This document shows, piece by piece, positions 46,242 to 54,489 of a stretch of 64,000 bases of DNA. The translations under genes and the position numbers were made by a program. The DNA is taken from the NCBI RefSeq assembly GCF_013137895.1, contig NZ_CP053538.1:2169501-2233500 (forward strand). The letters are read 5' to 3'. Each line of letters begins with the position of its first letter. Within the stretch, counting starts at the first letter, position 1. Source of the DNA: Hymenobacter taeanensis. GTDB lineage: Bacteria; Bacteroidota; Bacteroidia; Cytophagales; Hymenobacteraceae. Under the pieces are notes generated by a model. The model did no database searches. It worked only from the letters and a program-made list of their open reading frames with translations, and was not told the DNA's origin.

Positions 46242-47207
46242 CTATTGAGATTTAACTTCAATAAGTCTCACTTGGCCAGTGGCAGGCATTAAGCCTGATT
46301 TCAGCATTATGAGTTGTCCTTTGTTACCAGCAATAAAGGATGCAAAACCGGTGCCAAGTCCTGCGCGAGCCTCTCGGCTGATAACATAAAGCTCTCGGCG
46401 CAACGGATAAGTCTTCTGGGCTAAGTAGGCCTGGTAAGGCTGCACGTAGTCGTCGGGAGTGGAGCCGGTTGGTTTAGAGCTCACACCCACAACGCGTACT
46501 CGATTCAAAAATTTCTGCACGGAAGCATCATCCCGGTCACTGATCCAGTTGACACCAATGACGCCAATAGCGTTTGGATGAGTAGCAACGTAATCTATGA
46601 GCGCTGGGTTCGATTTCGAAGCAAAAGCTGCTTTAGTCAGGGCTGCACCACGCGTTACGGAGTCTTGCACAAAACGTGCGGTGCTGGAGTTGTTATTGTC
46701 AAAGACAATAGTAATAGGGCCAAGCTTGTTTTTGCTGCTCACCTGAGCCCACTGCTGCTGCTGGCCCGTAAATATGCCCCTCAGTTGCGCTACCGTTAAG
46801 AGCGAATCAGGGTTACTGGGATGTACAATGATGGCCACACCATCAACCCCAATTTTTATGGTGCGAGGTGAAAGCTGGAGTCTCTCAAGCACCCCTTTCT
46901 CCTGGGCAGTAAGGTCACGTGATACCACCGCCAACCTCGTACTATCAGCCAGAAACGACTGAATCACCTGCTGCTCGGGCTTGTATACCGCTTGAATATG
47001 CGCGCCGGGATATAGCTTTTGAAACGTATCGACCTGGGATTTCAGAATAGGCTCAAACGTCTCATCCACCCCTACCCGTATCGACCCGCTGGTAGGAGTA
47101 TCGGTGGCCGAGGTGGTAGAAGAGGATCCACCGCCGTTGCAAGCTGCCAGTAGCCCGCTCAGCGCTAACATAGCACCGGCATTACGGAAGTTAGCGTGCA
47201 TCGTCAT
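46242..47207 (-). CDS. PstS-like phosphate-binding lipoprotein
   Basis: The 321-residue protein has a lipoprotein signal ending LLAAC followed by Gly/Ser/Thr, then a PBP-like fold: SIRVGVDETFEPILKSQVDTFQKLYPG, LAVVSRDLTAQEK, GVDGVAIIVHPSNP, NNNSSTARFVQDS and a C-terminal REARAGLGTGFASFI. This is the phosphate-binding family, but no pstCAB transporter is near. Placement between TonB and TPR genes is conserved in related bacteria. The 5' end overlaps the preceding small gene by 17 bp; ATG 47201 is possible. Confidence 0.8.
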   Translation of the reverse strand: MTMHANFRNAGAMLALSGLLAACNGGGSSSTTSATDTPTSGSIRVGVDETFEPILKSQVDTFQKLYPGAHIQAVYKPEQQVIQSFLADSTRLAVVSRDLTAQEKGVLERLQLSPRTIKIGVDGVAIIVHPSNPDSLLTVAQLRGIFTGQQQQWAQVSSKNKLGPITIVFDNNNSSTARFVQDSVTRGAALTKAAFASKSNPALIDYVATHPNAIGVIGVNWISDRDDASVQKFLNRVRVVGVSSKPTGSTPDDYVQPYQAYLAQKTYPLRRELYVISREARAGLGTGFASFIAGNKGQLIMLKSGLMPATGQVRLIEVKSQ

Positions 47208-47445
47208 GGCGTTTTTTGAAGTGTTGCTGATAAGTGCGAGCAAATCTAATGATTCCGTAAATCACAAAGATGGCTCCGAGCAACTGGCGTTTACCAGTAG
47301 AGATGGTAATCACACTAGCCGCTTCCGTCCATAAGAAAATGCCTAGGCCCATATAAATGATGGCCATTACCAGCATGAAGTAATGCGTAAAGCGCTGTTT
47401 TGAGCTGGTGCCCAAGCGCTCTTCTGTAGGTGTGAGATCAAGCAT
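47191..47445 (-). CDS. Small two-helix membrane protein
   Basis: The 84-residue product has hydrophobic helices at about 21-42 and 55-72, a polar N-terminus (LDLTPTEERLGTSSKQRF) and a basic tail (QHFKKRHDDAR). I do not recognise a family beyond uncharacterised Bacteroidota proteins in this position. It overlaps the PstS-like gene by 17 bp, so translational coupling is likely. A longer frame from 47481 is possible; ATG 47445 gives a compact protein. Confidence 0.6.
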   Translation of the reverse strand: MLDLTPTEERLGTSSKQRFTHYFMLVMAIIYMGLGIFLWTEAASVITISTGKRQLLGAIFVIYGIIRFARTYQQHFKKRHDDAR

Positions 47446-47542
47446 ACTAGGAAGCAAGGTAAACAGGATGATATTCAACAAACATAATTTATTGGCTTAT
47501 TTGTTCGAATAAGGATTTACGCCAACGTAGATTTTATAAAAA

Positions 47543-47616
47543 TAGTATCACAAAGGCAGTTCAGCGACGTGTGATTCCGCGGAATCACACGTCGCTGAAC
47601 TGCCTTTGTGATACTA
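47543..47616. repeat. 74-bp perfect palindrome
   Basis: The sequence 47543-47616 equals its own reverse complement with no loop and no mismatch, centred on CCGCGG at 47577-47582. It lies 47 bp after the stop of the TonB gene at 47664 and before the small membrane protein gene, inside what otherwise looks like one operon. As RNA it would form a very long hairpin, likely a terminator or processing site. Confidence 0.92.
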
Positions 47617-47663
47617 CTCAATGAGACTATTTCTGATGGCTTGACGGAATGCTACTTTCCGCT

Positions 47664-48491
47664 TTATTCATAGCGGAAAGTAATAGGCAAGGTGTAGCGC
47701 ACTGGAACTGCCCGGTTGTTCTGGCGACCAGGCTTCCAAGCCGGCATTGCACTGATAACTCGGGTGGCCTCTTCATCAGTGCCGTAGCCTAAGCCTTTCA
47801 GAATTTCTACGTCTTTGATGGTTCCGTCTGAATTGACCGTAAAGGCAACAAACACCCGGCCCGAAATGCTGGAGCGCAGAGCTGAAGCAGGGTACCGTAA
47901 ATGCCGTTGTAAGTATTTAGCTAAGGCAGCCTGACCTCCTACAAAATCGGGCATTTCCTCAACATGGATAAAGGGCTTTACTTCGGCAGGAGCAGTTGGA
48001 GTTGCAAAGGTATCTTTACCAGAGCCCACATTAGATACATTCCCTAGGCCAGTACCATCAGTAGCTACTGGACCTACAACTACAGGGCCCTCCACATCAA
48101 CCGTACTTTGGGGTTTTTCAATAGGAGGCTTGGCAAGCGCGTCGGGCACAACGGTAGGTACCGTTTCTGCCGGGGGGCGCACTACTACTGTTCTTGGCCG
48201 TGCCGCTGGTTGAGGGGCTACCTTGTCTTTGGGTAAAGTAATGTCCTGCAGCTCAATAATGGGCGGCGGTAATTCAATGATACCCGGAGAAACAGTTTTG
48301 CTAGGCCAGAAGTGCTGAATCAGAATGGGGAAGGCAATGAGCAACGCTGTGAGCGCAGTGGCCAACAGCACGGCCGTGTATAAGTGGCGGCCATAAATAC
48401 GGCGTAGTACATAAGCGCCATACGCTTTGTTGCGCCCTTCAAAGACAATGTCGTCGAGGGAGAGGAGTGGGGTGTGCGTGGTGTTGGTCAT
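47664..48491 (-). CDS. tonB: Energy transducer TonB (second copy)
   Basis: The 275-residue protein begins with a cytoplasmic segment (SLDDIVFEGRNKAYGAYVLRRIYG, about 11-34), one transmembrane helix (about 38-58), a Pro/Val-rich spacer and a C-terminal TonB domain (about 185-275, YPASALRSSISGRVFVAFTVNSDGTIKD and VPVRYTLPITFRYE). It transfers proton-motive energy to outer-membrane receptors. The spacer is much less Pro-rich than in the upstream copy. A terminator sits between the two. Confidence 0.85.
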   Translation of the reverse strand: MTNTTHTPLLSLDDIVFEGRNKAYGAYVLRRIYGRHLYTAVLLATALTALLIAFPILIQHFWPSKTVSPGIIELPPPIIELQDITLPKDKVAPQPAARPRTVVVRPPAETVPTVVPDALAKPPIEKPQSTVDVEGPVVVGPVATDGTGLGNVSNVGSGKDTFATPTAPAEVKPFIHVEEMPDFVGGQAALAKYLQRHLRYPASALRSSISGRVFVAFTVNSDGTIKDVEILKGLGYGTDEEATRVISAMPAWKPGRQNNRAVPVRYTLPITFRYE

Positions 48492-48634
48492 GGCTATATA
48501 GATAAAGTGAACAATGGCCTATGCAATTCCCCAAGCCAGAACCCCCTGCAATGTCTATACGGCTACCCGCTGGCTTTCAATGATTGAACGAGTATAGTTT
48601 ACTATATAGTATGTCAGCCGACTATTTTTTATAC

Positions 48635-48672
48635 AAAAAATCCCCGAACCAAGCAGCCGCTCGATTCGGGGA
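48635..48672 (-). terminator. Intrinsic terminator between the two TonB genes
   Basis: On the minus strand an 8-bp GC-rich stem (48641-48648 with 48665-48672) is followed by six T. The loop is 16 bases. It would partly uncouple the downstream TonB/PstS/TPR genes from the exbB operon. Confidence 0.75.
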
Positions 48673-48700
48673 CTAATTTATTTCTGACTGTAACCAGAAA

Positions 48701-49534
48701 TTATTTGATAGCAAACGTTACTGGTACGGTGTAGTAAACTGGTACTGCACGACCGTTCTGCTTACCTGGCGTGAACTTCGGAAGGTTTTTGATAACGCGG
48801 AGCGACTCTTCGTCGCAGCCAGCACCAATACCTTTTTGAACTTCAGCGTTCGTAACGGAGCCATCGGCACCTACCACGAACTTGATGAACACGCGACCTT
48901 CAACCTGGTTGCGAAGAGCCATTGCAGGATACTTGATGTTCTTACCAATGTAAGCCAACAGGGCTTCCGTGCCACCGGGGAAAACCGGCATCTGCTCTAC
49001 GTAGGTGTAAGGCTTGCTTTCAACTACTTCTTCTACCGCCTTAGTGCCTTCACCGGGTTCCAAACCAGCCAAGTCAGCTGGGTTATCGGTGTTGCCCTTC
49101 ACGGTCACTGTAGCTACCGTTTTCTCTTTCAGATCTTCCTGGTCAGGAATCTCTTCCACCTTTTTCACTTCCTCGTCCTTCTTCACAACGGGAGGAGTAA
49201 ACTTTACAGTGGTGAGTTTGGGCGGCGGCGGTGGTGGCGCGTCTGGTGGCGGCGGTGGTGGGGGTGGGGGCTTTGTAGCATCCAACGGAGGTGCTTCCAT
49301 AAGCTCGTTCACCTTCAGCATCTTGTCGTCTACTACTACTTCCTCTTTCTTCATCATGCGCGCCACAAGTGGGAACGCAATCATTAAAGCAAAGAAAGCA
49401 ACCGCAAGAAGAACTGCACGGGTTACGTGCTTACCATACACCCGCCGGATTACGTAGGCTCCATAGGCCTTATTGCGACCTTCGAAGACGATGTCGTCGA
49501 GGGAAGCCTTGGCCAACTGCGTGTTGTCCATCAT
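48701..49534 (-). CDS. tonB: Energy transducer TonB (first copy)
   Basis: The 277-residue protein has the same N-terminal motif (SLDDIVFEGRNKAYGAYVIRRVYG), a transmembrane helix (about 38-58), a spacer with two runs of Pro (PPPPPPPPPDAPPPPPPK), a Lys/Glu-rich stretch and the C-terminal TonB fold (about 190-277). The long Pro segment is typical for spanning the periplasm. Its start overlaps the stop of the ExbD gene by 4 bp (ATGA), so it belongs to the ExbB/D operon. Confidence 0.9.
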   Translation of the reverse strand: MMDNTQLAKASLDDIVFEGRNKAYGAYVIRRVYGKHVTRAVLLAVAFFALMIAFPLVARMMKKEEVVVDDKMLKVNELMEAPPLDATKPPPPPPPPPDAPPPPPPKLTTVKFTPPVVKKDEEVKKVEEIPDQEDLKEKTVATVTVKGNTDNPADLAGLEPGEGTKAVEEVVESKPYTYVEQMPVFPGGTEALLAYIGKNIKYPAMALRNQVEGRVFIKFVVGADGSVTNAEVQKGIGAGCDEESLRVIKNLPKFTPGKQNGRAVPVYYTVPVTFAIK

Positions 49535-50058
49535 AACCCTGAGTTTTTAATCAGATCTTGATCCGCTTTCGAAATGTCAACCAACGCATATTTCTTTTGG
49601 TCGGTAATGTTCATTTCGTCGAGGATGTCGACCATATTCTTGTAGTTCGAGTTGTCGTCGGGCTTAATCAGTACCACAGTACCGGGGTTAGCCCGCCGAC
49701 GGTCTAGCAACGTTTTACGAATACCATTGGCATCGTAGCTGCTCAACTTCAACTCTGGCTTCGTGGTAGCATCCAGTAAGCCTTCGTAATAGTAGATCTT
49801 GTTGTTCTCACCCAGAAGAACCGTAAAAGCATCAGATGCTTTTAGTACTGTTGGGTCTTTGTTCGGCTCCTTTTCCTTCACAGGCATGGTTACCTGCATT
49901 ACGGTAGGCTTGCTGAACGTAGTGGTGAGCATGAAAAAGGTGAGGAGCAGAAAGGCCAAGTCCACCATGGGAGTCATGTCGATTTTGGTCGACATTTTCT
50001 TGGCCCGCTTCTTTCCACCTTTTCCGCCACCGGAGGCTTGTTGTTGGATTTCTGCCAT
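49531..50058 (-). CDS. exbD: ExbD/TolR biopolymer transport protein (second copy)
   Basis: The 175-residue protein has a basic Gly/Lys-rich N-terminus, the membrane helix with the proton-carrying Asp in KIDMTPMVDLAFLLLTFFMLTT (about 24-45), and a periplasmic domain with GENNKIYYYEG and TVVLIKPDDNSNYKNMVDILDEM. It forms the stator with ExbB. It lies 11 bp after the first exbD and overlaps tonB by 4 bp. Confidence 0.9.
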   Translation of the reverse strand: MAEIQQQASGGGKGGKKRAKKMSTKIDMTPMVDLAFLLLTFFMLTTTFSKPTVMQVTMPVKEKEPNKDPTVLKASDAFTVLLGENNKIYYYEGLLDATTKPELKLSSYDANGIRKTLLDRRRANPGTVVLIKPDDNSNYKNMVDILDEMNITDQKKYALVDISKADQDLIKNSGL

Positions 50059-50069
50059 GTCTGTGCGGG

Positions 50070-50696
50070 TTAGTTACCGGCCACCGGTTTGGTTTCGAGG
50101 TCGGTAATTAGGTTGAACCGGTTAATGTTCTTGTCCTGCATCAGGCTGATGACTTTCTTCACAGTTGGTACGTCCGCATTACCATCACCTTTAATGGCGA
50201 TATAAGCGGGCTTACCAAATTGCTTACGGCTAAGCGACTGTGCGGTGACAATCCATTCGATAAGCTGGTTATTAAGCGAATCGGAAGGAATACCTTCCTG
50301 CTTGACCGACTTACGCTGTTCGCTATCCAGGTTGAGGAGAGCGGGCAGCTTTTCGATGGGAGTGCCGAAGCTAGAAGCTACGCCTCGGAAGGCTTGAACC
50401 TGGGGAGCGGTAAAGCTTACCCCGTATTTGGCTCCAACCTGCTTGAGCAAATCAGCCTTAATCTCATCATCATCCATTCCGAAGAATACCCGCTTGTCTT
50501 TGTCAACCGCAATGGTGATTACGTGCGACTCGGGCAAACGAATTTCTGATGTTGAGGAAGGCGTGTCCACCACTACCGCCTCTTCCGGGGCAAATTTCGT
50601 GGTGAGCATGAAGAAGGTCACCAGCAGGAAGGCCAAGTCTACCATCGGAGTCATATCCAACGACGGTGACGTTCTATGAGGCTTTACTTTGGGCAT
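50070..50696 (-). CDS. exbD: ExbD/TolR biopolymer transport protein (first copy)
   Basis: The 208-residue paralogue has the conserved helix SLDMTPMVDLAFLLVTFFMLTT (about 11-32) with the functional Asp, and a longer periplasmic domain with an insertion of about 45 residues (SFGTPIEKLPALLNLDSEQRKSV region) relative to the second copy, ending AYIAIKGDGNADVPTVKKVI. The two copies may form a mixed ExbD pair in the ExbB ring. Confidence 0.9.
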   Translation of the reverse strand: MPKVKPHRTSPSLDMTPMVDLAFLLVTFFMLTTKFAPEEAVVVDTPSSTSEIRLPESHVITIAVDKDKRVFFGMDDDEIKADLLKQVGAKYGVSFTAPQVQAFRGVASSFGTPIEKLPALLNLDSEQRKSVKQEGIPSDSLNNQLIEWIVTAQSLSRKQFGKPAYIAIKGDGNADVPTVKKVISLMQDKNINRFNLITDLETKPVAGN

Positions 50697-50768
50697 TGCT
50701 GGTGTAGTTAAGTGGCTTAATTCGGAAACGAATGAACCTGTGTATTAGTGCACTGCTGCACTAAGTAA

Positions 50769-51653
50769 TTACACAGTGGTGTTGTGTTCAGTCGCGCCGT
50801 GCTGGGCCGAGAAGGTCTGGATGATGCTGAAGCCAGCCTCGTCAATGCTATAGGTCAGCTCGTCAATCTTGCTAGTGAAGAAATTGTAAGCAACAATAGC
50901 CAGAGCCGAGGTGCTGATACCCAGAGCAGTGTTGATAAGGGCTTCCGAGATACCGTTAGCCAGACCTACTGCGTCAGGAGCACCACCTTGTGCCAGAGCC
51001 GAGAAGGCCTTGATCATACCCAGTACCGTACCAATCAGACCTACCAGCGTAGCGATAGAAGCCAGGGTAGAGATGATAACCAGGTTTTTCTCCAGCATTG
51101 GCAGCTCCAGAGCCGTCGATTCTTCGATTTCCTTCTGGATAGCCAGTACTTTCTGGTCTTTCTCCATGTGACGCTCACGAGCCATCTCCTGGTATTTCAC
51201 CAGACCAGCTTTTACTACGTTAGCTACCGAACCTTTCTGCTGATCGCAGGCGGCAATAGCACCCGTGATGTCATTCACGTTCAGTTTCTGACGGATGGTA
51301 CGTACGAACGCTTCAATGCTCTTGCTGCCTTTTGCACGGCCCAGGGTCAAAGCACGCTCAATAGAGAAGATGATTACGCACAGGAACATGGTAATCAGTA
51401 CGGGTACTACCGGACCACCTTTGTATACTACACCAAAGTAGTCACCGGGCAGAGGGTTGTTGTCGTGGTTGCCGCCTTGGAAGTGGCTACCGTCACCTAG
51501 TACGAAAATGAAAACGACTACACTTACTACAAAAGCCAAAATGATGGCGAGTACGGCAAATAGGGACGAACCACCACCCTTGGCTTCACCTTGCGGCGCA
51601 GCAGCAGCGGCGGGCCGAGCCGCGGGCTTGTTCATGGCATTCTTTTGTTCCAT
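50769..51653 (-). CDS. exbB: MotA/TolQ/ExbB proton channel protein
   Basis: The 294-residue protein has an Ala/Pro-rich N-terminus, a first helix (about 30-52), a second (about 82-100, VPVLITMFLCVIIFSIERAL) and the C-terminal helical pair with LVIISTLASIATLVGLIGTVLGMIKAFSALA (about 195-225) and NTALGISTSALAIVAYNFF. The first extracytoplasmic segment (GSHFQGGNHDNNPLPGDYFG) is Gly/Asn-rich. It heads the operon with a leader of about 160 bases. An alternative ATG is six codons in. Confidence 0.9.
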   Translation of the reverse strand: MEQKNAMNKPAARPAAAAAPQGEAKGGGSSLFAVLAIILAFVVSVVVFIFVLGDGSHFQGGNHDNNPLPGDYFGVVYKGGPVVPVLITMFLCVIIFSIERALTLGRAKGSKSIEAFVRTIRQKLNVNDITGAIAACDQQKGSVANVVKAGLVKYQEMARERHMEKDQKVLAIQKEIEESTALELPMLEKNLVIISTLASIATLVGLIGTVLGMIKAFSALAQGGAPDAVGLANGISEALINTALGISTSALAIVAYNFFTSKIDELTYSIDEAGFSIIQTFSAQHGATEHNTTV

Positions 51654-51814
51654 TGTTCCGGAGAATTAGTGGGTTGTTGGTGAAAGGTTGAAGTTGACTG
51701 TGAAAAAGTGAACAATTGGTCTGACAAGCCTACAGACAGTGAAGCCCCGCTCACCCTCACGCTCGACCAAAAAAGGTCTTAAAACATGGGTCTGCTCGTG
51801 TGCGGGGCCTGTTC

Positions 51815-51822
51815 CAAAAGTA
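51815..51822 (-). promoter_or_regulatory. -7 promoter element of the exbB operon
   Basis: TACTTTTG on the minus strand lies about 160 bp before the exbB start. The leader between them contains a GTGA-rich stretch (about 51665-51715) like the intergenic elements at 29714 and 59313. A TTTG 13 bp upstream is closer than normal for -33. Confidence 0.45.
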
Positions 51823-51916
51823 GGGCTAGCCTTGGCAAACCTAAGTAAAAACATGTGTGCCGCCAAATGAAAAATGGCTTTAGAAGCTTTTAAACGCTCC
51901 ATAGCCCGAAAAAAGG

Positions 51917-52756
51917 CTATTTTATTGCGGTATCCTCAGGTGGAGTAATTGCCAATTTTTTGGCTTGCTCCCAGTAACGATCCATCTGCGCAAGAGTTAA
52001 GTCTTTTAGACTGTGGCCATCACGAGTAGATTCAGTTTCAAGGTATTGAAACCTTTGGATGAATTTTCGATTGGTACGTTCCAGCGCCTCTTCCGGGTTA
52101 ATGCCGGCATGGCGGGCAAAATTTATCAGAGAAAAAATTAAGTCTCCAAATTCAGCAGTGGCCCGCTCCTGATTGATAGTTGCAGGATCAGATTGAGCAA
52201 ATTCTTCAGAGAATTCGGTTAATTCCTCCTGCACTTTGGCCCACACCTGCTCAGATTTTTCCCAATCAAAGCCTGCCCCCCGGGCTTTTTCCTGTATACG
52301 CATCGCCTTTACGAGAGCGGGTAACGACACAGGTACGCCCCCTAGTACAGATGTGTTTCCTTTTTCCTGGAGTTTCAGCTGCTCCCAGTTACGTTTAACG
52401 TCTTCTTCTGTTTCGGCTTGGGTATTTCCGTAAATGTGCGGGTGCCGAAAAATAAGCTTTTCACACTGGGCATTTAAGACATCAGCAATATCAAATGCGC
52501 CTTGTTCACTGGCAATCTTGGCGTAAAAAGTCAGATGGAGCATTACGTCGCCTAACTCCTTTTTAAGGTCTGGCAAATCATTACGCAGAATAGCATCGCC
52601 CAGCTCATAGGTTTCTTCAATGGTGAGGTGGCGCAGGCTTTGTAGCGTCTGTTTCCGATCCCAGGGGCACTCCGCCCGTAAACGGTCAAGCACATCGAGA
52701 AGGCGACCAAAGGCGGCTAGCTGCTCCGCCCGTCGAGTGGCATTAGTGTATTCCAT
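51917..52756 (-). CDS. mazG: Nucleoside triphosphate pyrophosphohydrolase MazG
   Basis: The 279-residue tandem MazG protein hydrolyses NTPs to NMP and PPi, clearing damaged nucleotides. The first module carries CPWDRKQTLQSLRHLTIEETYELGDAI and KKELGDVMLHL (metal ligands EExxE...ExxD type), the second EFGDLIFSLINFARHAGINPEEALE. ATG 52756 lies 5 bp after a TATATTTG promoter element, which makes the longer frame to 52816 untenable. Confidence 0.92.
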   Translation of the reverse strand: MEYTNATRRAEQLAAFGRLLDVLDRLRAECPWDRKQTLQSLRHLTIEETYELGDAILRNDLPDLKKELGDVMLHLTFYAKIASEQGAFDIADVLNAQCEKLIFRHPHIYGNTQAETEEDVKRNWEQLKLQEKGNTSVLGGVPVSLPALVKAMRIQEKARGAGFDWEKSEQVWAKVQEELTEFSEEFAQSDPATINQERATAEFGDLIFSLINFARHAGINPEEALERTNRKFIQRFQYLETESTRDGHSLKDLTLAQMDRYWEQAKKLAITPPEDTAIK

Positions 52757-52761
52757 TAAGC

Positions 52762-52769
52762 CAAATATA
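52762..52769 (-). promoter_or_regulatory. -7 promoter element of mazG (leaderless)
   Basis: TATATTTG on the minus strand is separated from the mazG ATG by only five bases, so the transcript probably starts at the initiation codon. A -33-like TTTAG lies 18 bp upstream. Confidence 0.6.
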
Positions 52770-52890
52770 CATTTTATCAAGCTTACACTAAATCCAGTCC
52801 TCCAGCTTACCATCACCCCTAGCGCTCTGGTACTGGGTATGGGCAGCCCGGCCTAGCAGAACTTTCGTAGGGAAAGCAGGGGGCATTGCC

Positions 52891-52898
52891 TACTTTTG
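52891..52898 (+). promoter_or_regulatory. -7 promoter element of glmM
   Basis: TACTTTTG lies 24 bp before the GTG start at 52923. The usual -33 TTG is not evident. Confidence 0.5.
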
Positions 52899-52922
52899 CG
52901 CATTCCTAAATAGATAAGAACT

Positions 52923-54311
52923 GTGGCATTAATAAAATCAATTTCGGGTATCCGAGGAACCATTGGCGGTGTGGCCGGTGATGGCTTAACGCCCATTGAC
53001 GTGGTGAAATATGCCGCGGCATTCGGAACGTGGGTTCTAAATCAAACCGATAATAATACGATTGTCATTGGTCGGGATGCTCGCCTATCTGGCGACATGG
53101 TTAGCCGGTTGGTTTCCGCCACGCTGCAAGGCTTGGGCATTCATGTGATAGATTTGGGGCTAAGCACCACCCCTACGGTTGAAATGGCAGTTCCCGCGAA
53201 GCAGGCGGGCGGCGGTATTATTTTAACGGCTTCGCACAACCCAAAGCAGTGGAATGCTCTGAAACTGCTTAACAGCAAGGGCGAGTTCATATCTGATGAG
53301 GATGGCAAGCTGGTGCTTGCGCTTGGTGACTCTGAGGCATTTGATTTTGCCCCCGTTACCAAGCTAGGCCACTATACCACTGACGATACATTCTTGCAGG
53401 AGCATATTAGCGCTATTCTGCAATTACCCTTAGTAAATAAGGAGGCAATTAAGGCCCGCAATTTTCGGGTGGTAGTTGATGCGGTGAATTCAACGGGTGG
53501 CTTTGCTGTACCTATGCTGCTAGAAGCATTAGGGGTAGAGGTAATTGAGAAGCTGTATTGTGAGCCCACCGGAGATTTTGCGCACAATCCCGAGCCGTTA
53601 CCCGAGAACCTGCGTGATATTTCCCGCATTCTGGCCAAAGGCGGCTTCGATGTGGGGATTGTAGTTGACCCCGACGTTGACCGCTTGGCGCTGGTAAATG
53701 AGGACGGCACTATGTTCGGGGAGGAGTACACCCTGGTAGCCGTGTCTGACTACGTTCTGCAGCAGAATGGCGGTGGCAATACGGTGAGCAACTTAAGCAG
53801 CACCCGTGCCCTGCGCGATGTAACGGAGAAGCACGGCGGAAGCTACGCTGCTGCTGCCGTGGGCGAGGTGAATGTGGTGAACAAAATGAAGGACACCAAC
53901 GCTGTGATTGGGGGCGAAGGAAACGGCGGTATCATTTATCCGGAACTGCACTATGGCCGTGACTCATTGGTGGGTATTGCCTTGTTCCTGAGTCACCTGG
54001 CAGCTACTGGGCTAACCATGACGCGCCTGCGGGCAACGTATCCCAACTACTTCATTTCTAAGAATAAGATTGAGCTGACGCCCGAAATCAATACCGATGA
54101 AGTATTGGTGCAAATGCAGAAGCGCTACGCCAAGCAGCCCATCAACACAATTGATGGCGTAAAAATCGAGTTTGATAAAGAGTGGGTACACCTGCGTAAG
54201 TCGAACACGGAGCCTATTATCCGTATTTACGCAGAATCAGATTCTAACGCCACTGCTGACCACCTGGCCAATAAAATTATTGGTGATATAAAAGAAATTA
54301 TCAACCAATAA
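52923..54311 (+). CDS. glmM: Phosphoglucosamine mutase
   Basis: The 462-residue enzyme converts glucosamine-6-phosphate to glucosamine-1-phosphate for UDP-GlcNAc. The phosphoserine is S104 in ILTASHNPKQWN, the Mg site is DPDVDRLALV (about 242), the sugar loop GEGNGGIIYPE, and the phosphate loop RKSNTEPIIRIYAE. The start is GTG at 52923, giving MALIKSISGIRGTIGG, as in Bacteroidota homologues. It is divergent from mazG. Confidence 0.9.
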   Translation: MALIKSISGIRGTIGGVAGDGLTPIDVVKYAAAFGTWVLNQTDNNTIVIGRDARLSGDMVSRLVSATLQGLGIHVIDLGLSTTPTVEMAVPAKQAGGGIILTASHNPKQWNALKLLNSKGEFISDEDGKLVLALGDSEAFDFAPVTKLGHYTTDDTFLQEHISAILQLPLVNKEAIKARNFRVVVDAVNSTGGFAVPMLLEALGVEVIEKLYCEPTGDFAHNPEPLPENLRDISRILAKGGFDVGIVVDPDVDRLALVNEDGTMFGEEYTLVAVSDYVLQQNGGGNTVSNLSSTRALRDVTEKHGGSYAAAAVGEVNVVNKMKDTNAVIGGEGNGGIIYPELHYGRDSLVGIALFLSHLAATGLTMTRLRATYPNYFISKNKIELTPEINTDEVLVQMQKRYAKQPINTIDGVKIEFDKEWVHLRKSNTEPIIRIYAESDSNATADHLANKIIGDIKEIINQ

Positions 54312-54404
54312 GTCCTTTAGGGCTTTTTCGGCAAAAGAGGGTTAACAAATAATTGCGGCTGTTGCACATCTCGTAATTATTTGACCAACTACAGTCAACT
54401 ATCG

Positions 54405-54446
54405 AAATAAAGGATTCCGGCTACCCCGCTGGAATCCTTTATTTTT
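54405..54446 (+). terminator. Intrinsic terminator of glmM
   Basis: A 14-bp perfect stem (54405-54418, 54431-54444) with a 12-base loop ends in a run of T. It lies about 95 bp after the glmM stop and just before the desulfurase gene. Confidence 0.8.
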
Positions 54447-54489
54447 GTAAACCTTTCTGCCTATTCCCTTCCGCTTAGCCGTTTTGCCC

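Noticed and set aside
49194..49275. Trinucleotide-like GGCGGCGGTGGT repeat as a mobile or regulatory repeat
   Set aside because: It encodes the proline runs of the TonB spacer and is explained by protein function.
48836..49387. Plus-strand open frames opposite the first tonB, including a Gly-rich repeat
   Set aside because: The Gly/Trp runs are the antisense reading of the poly-proline codons of TonB.
50784..51500. 238-codon plus-strand open frame opposite exbB
   Set aside because: ExbB motifs on the other strand are complete; this frame is low-complexity (Gln/Val/Arg/Tyr-rich) and has no promoter.
51666..51902. 78-codon minus-strand frame between mazG and exbB
   Set aside because: It would run over the probable exbB promoter at 51815-51822 and the GTGA-rich leader, and the translation has no family signature.
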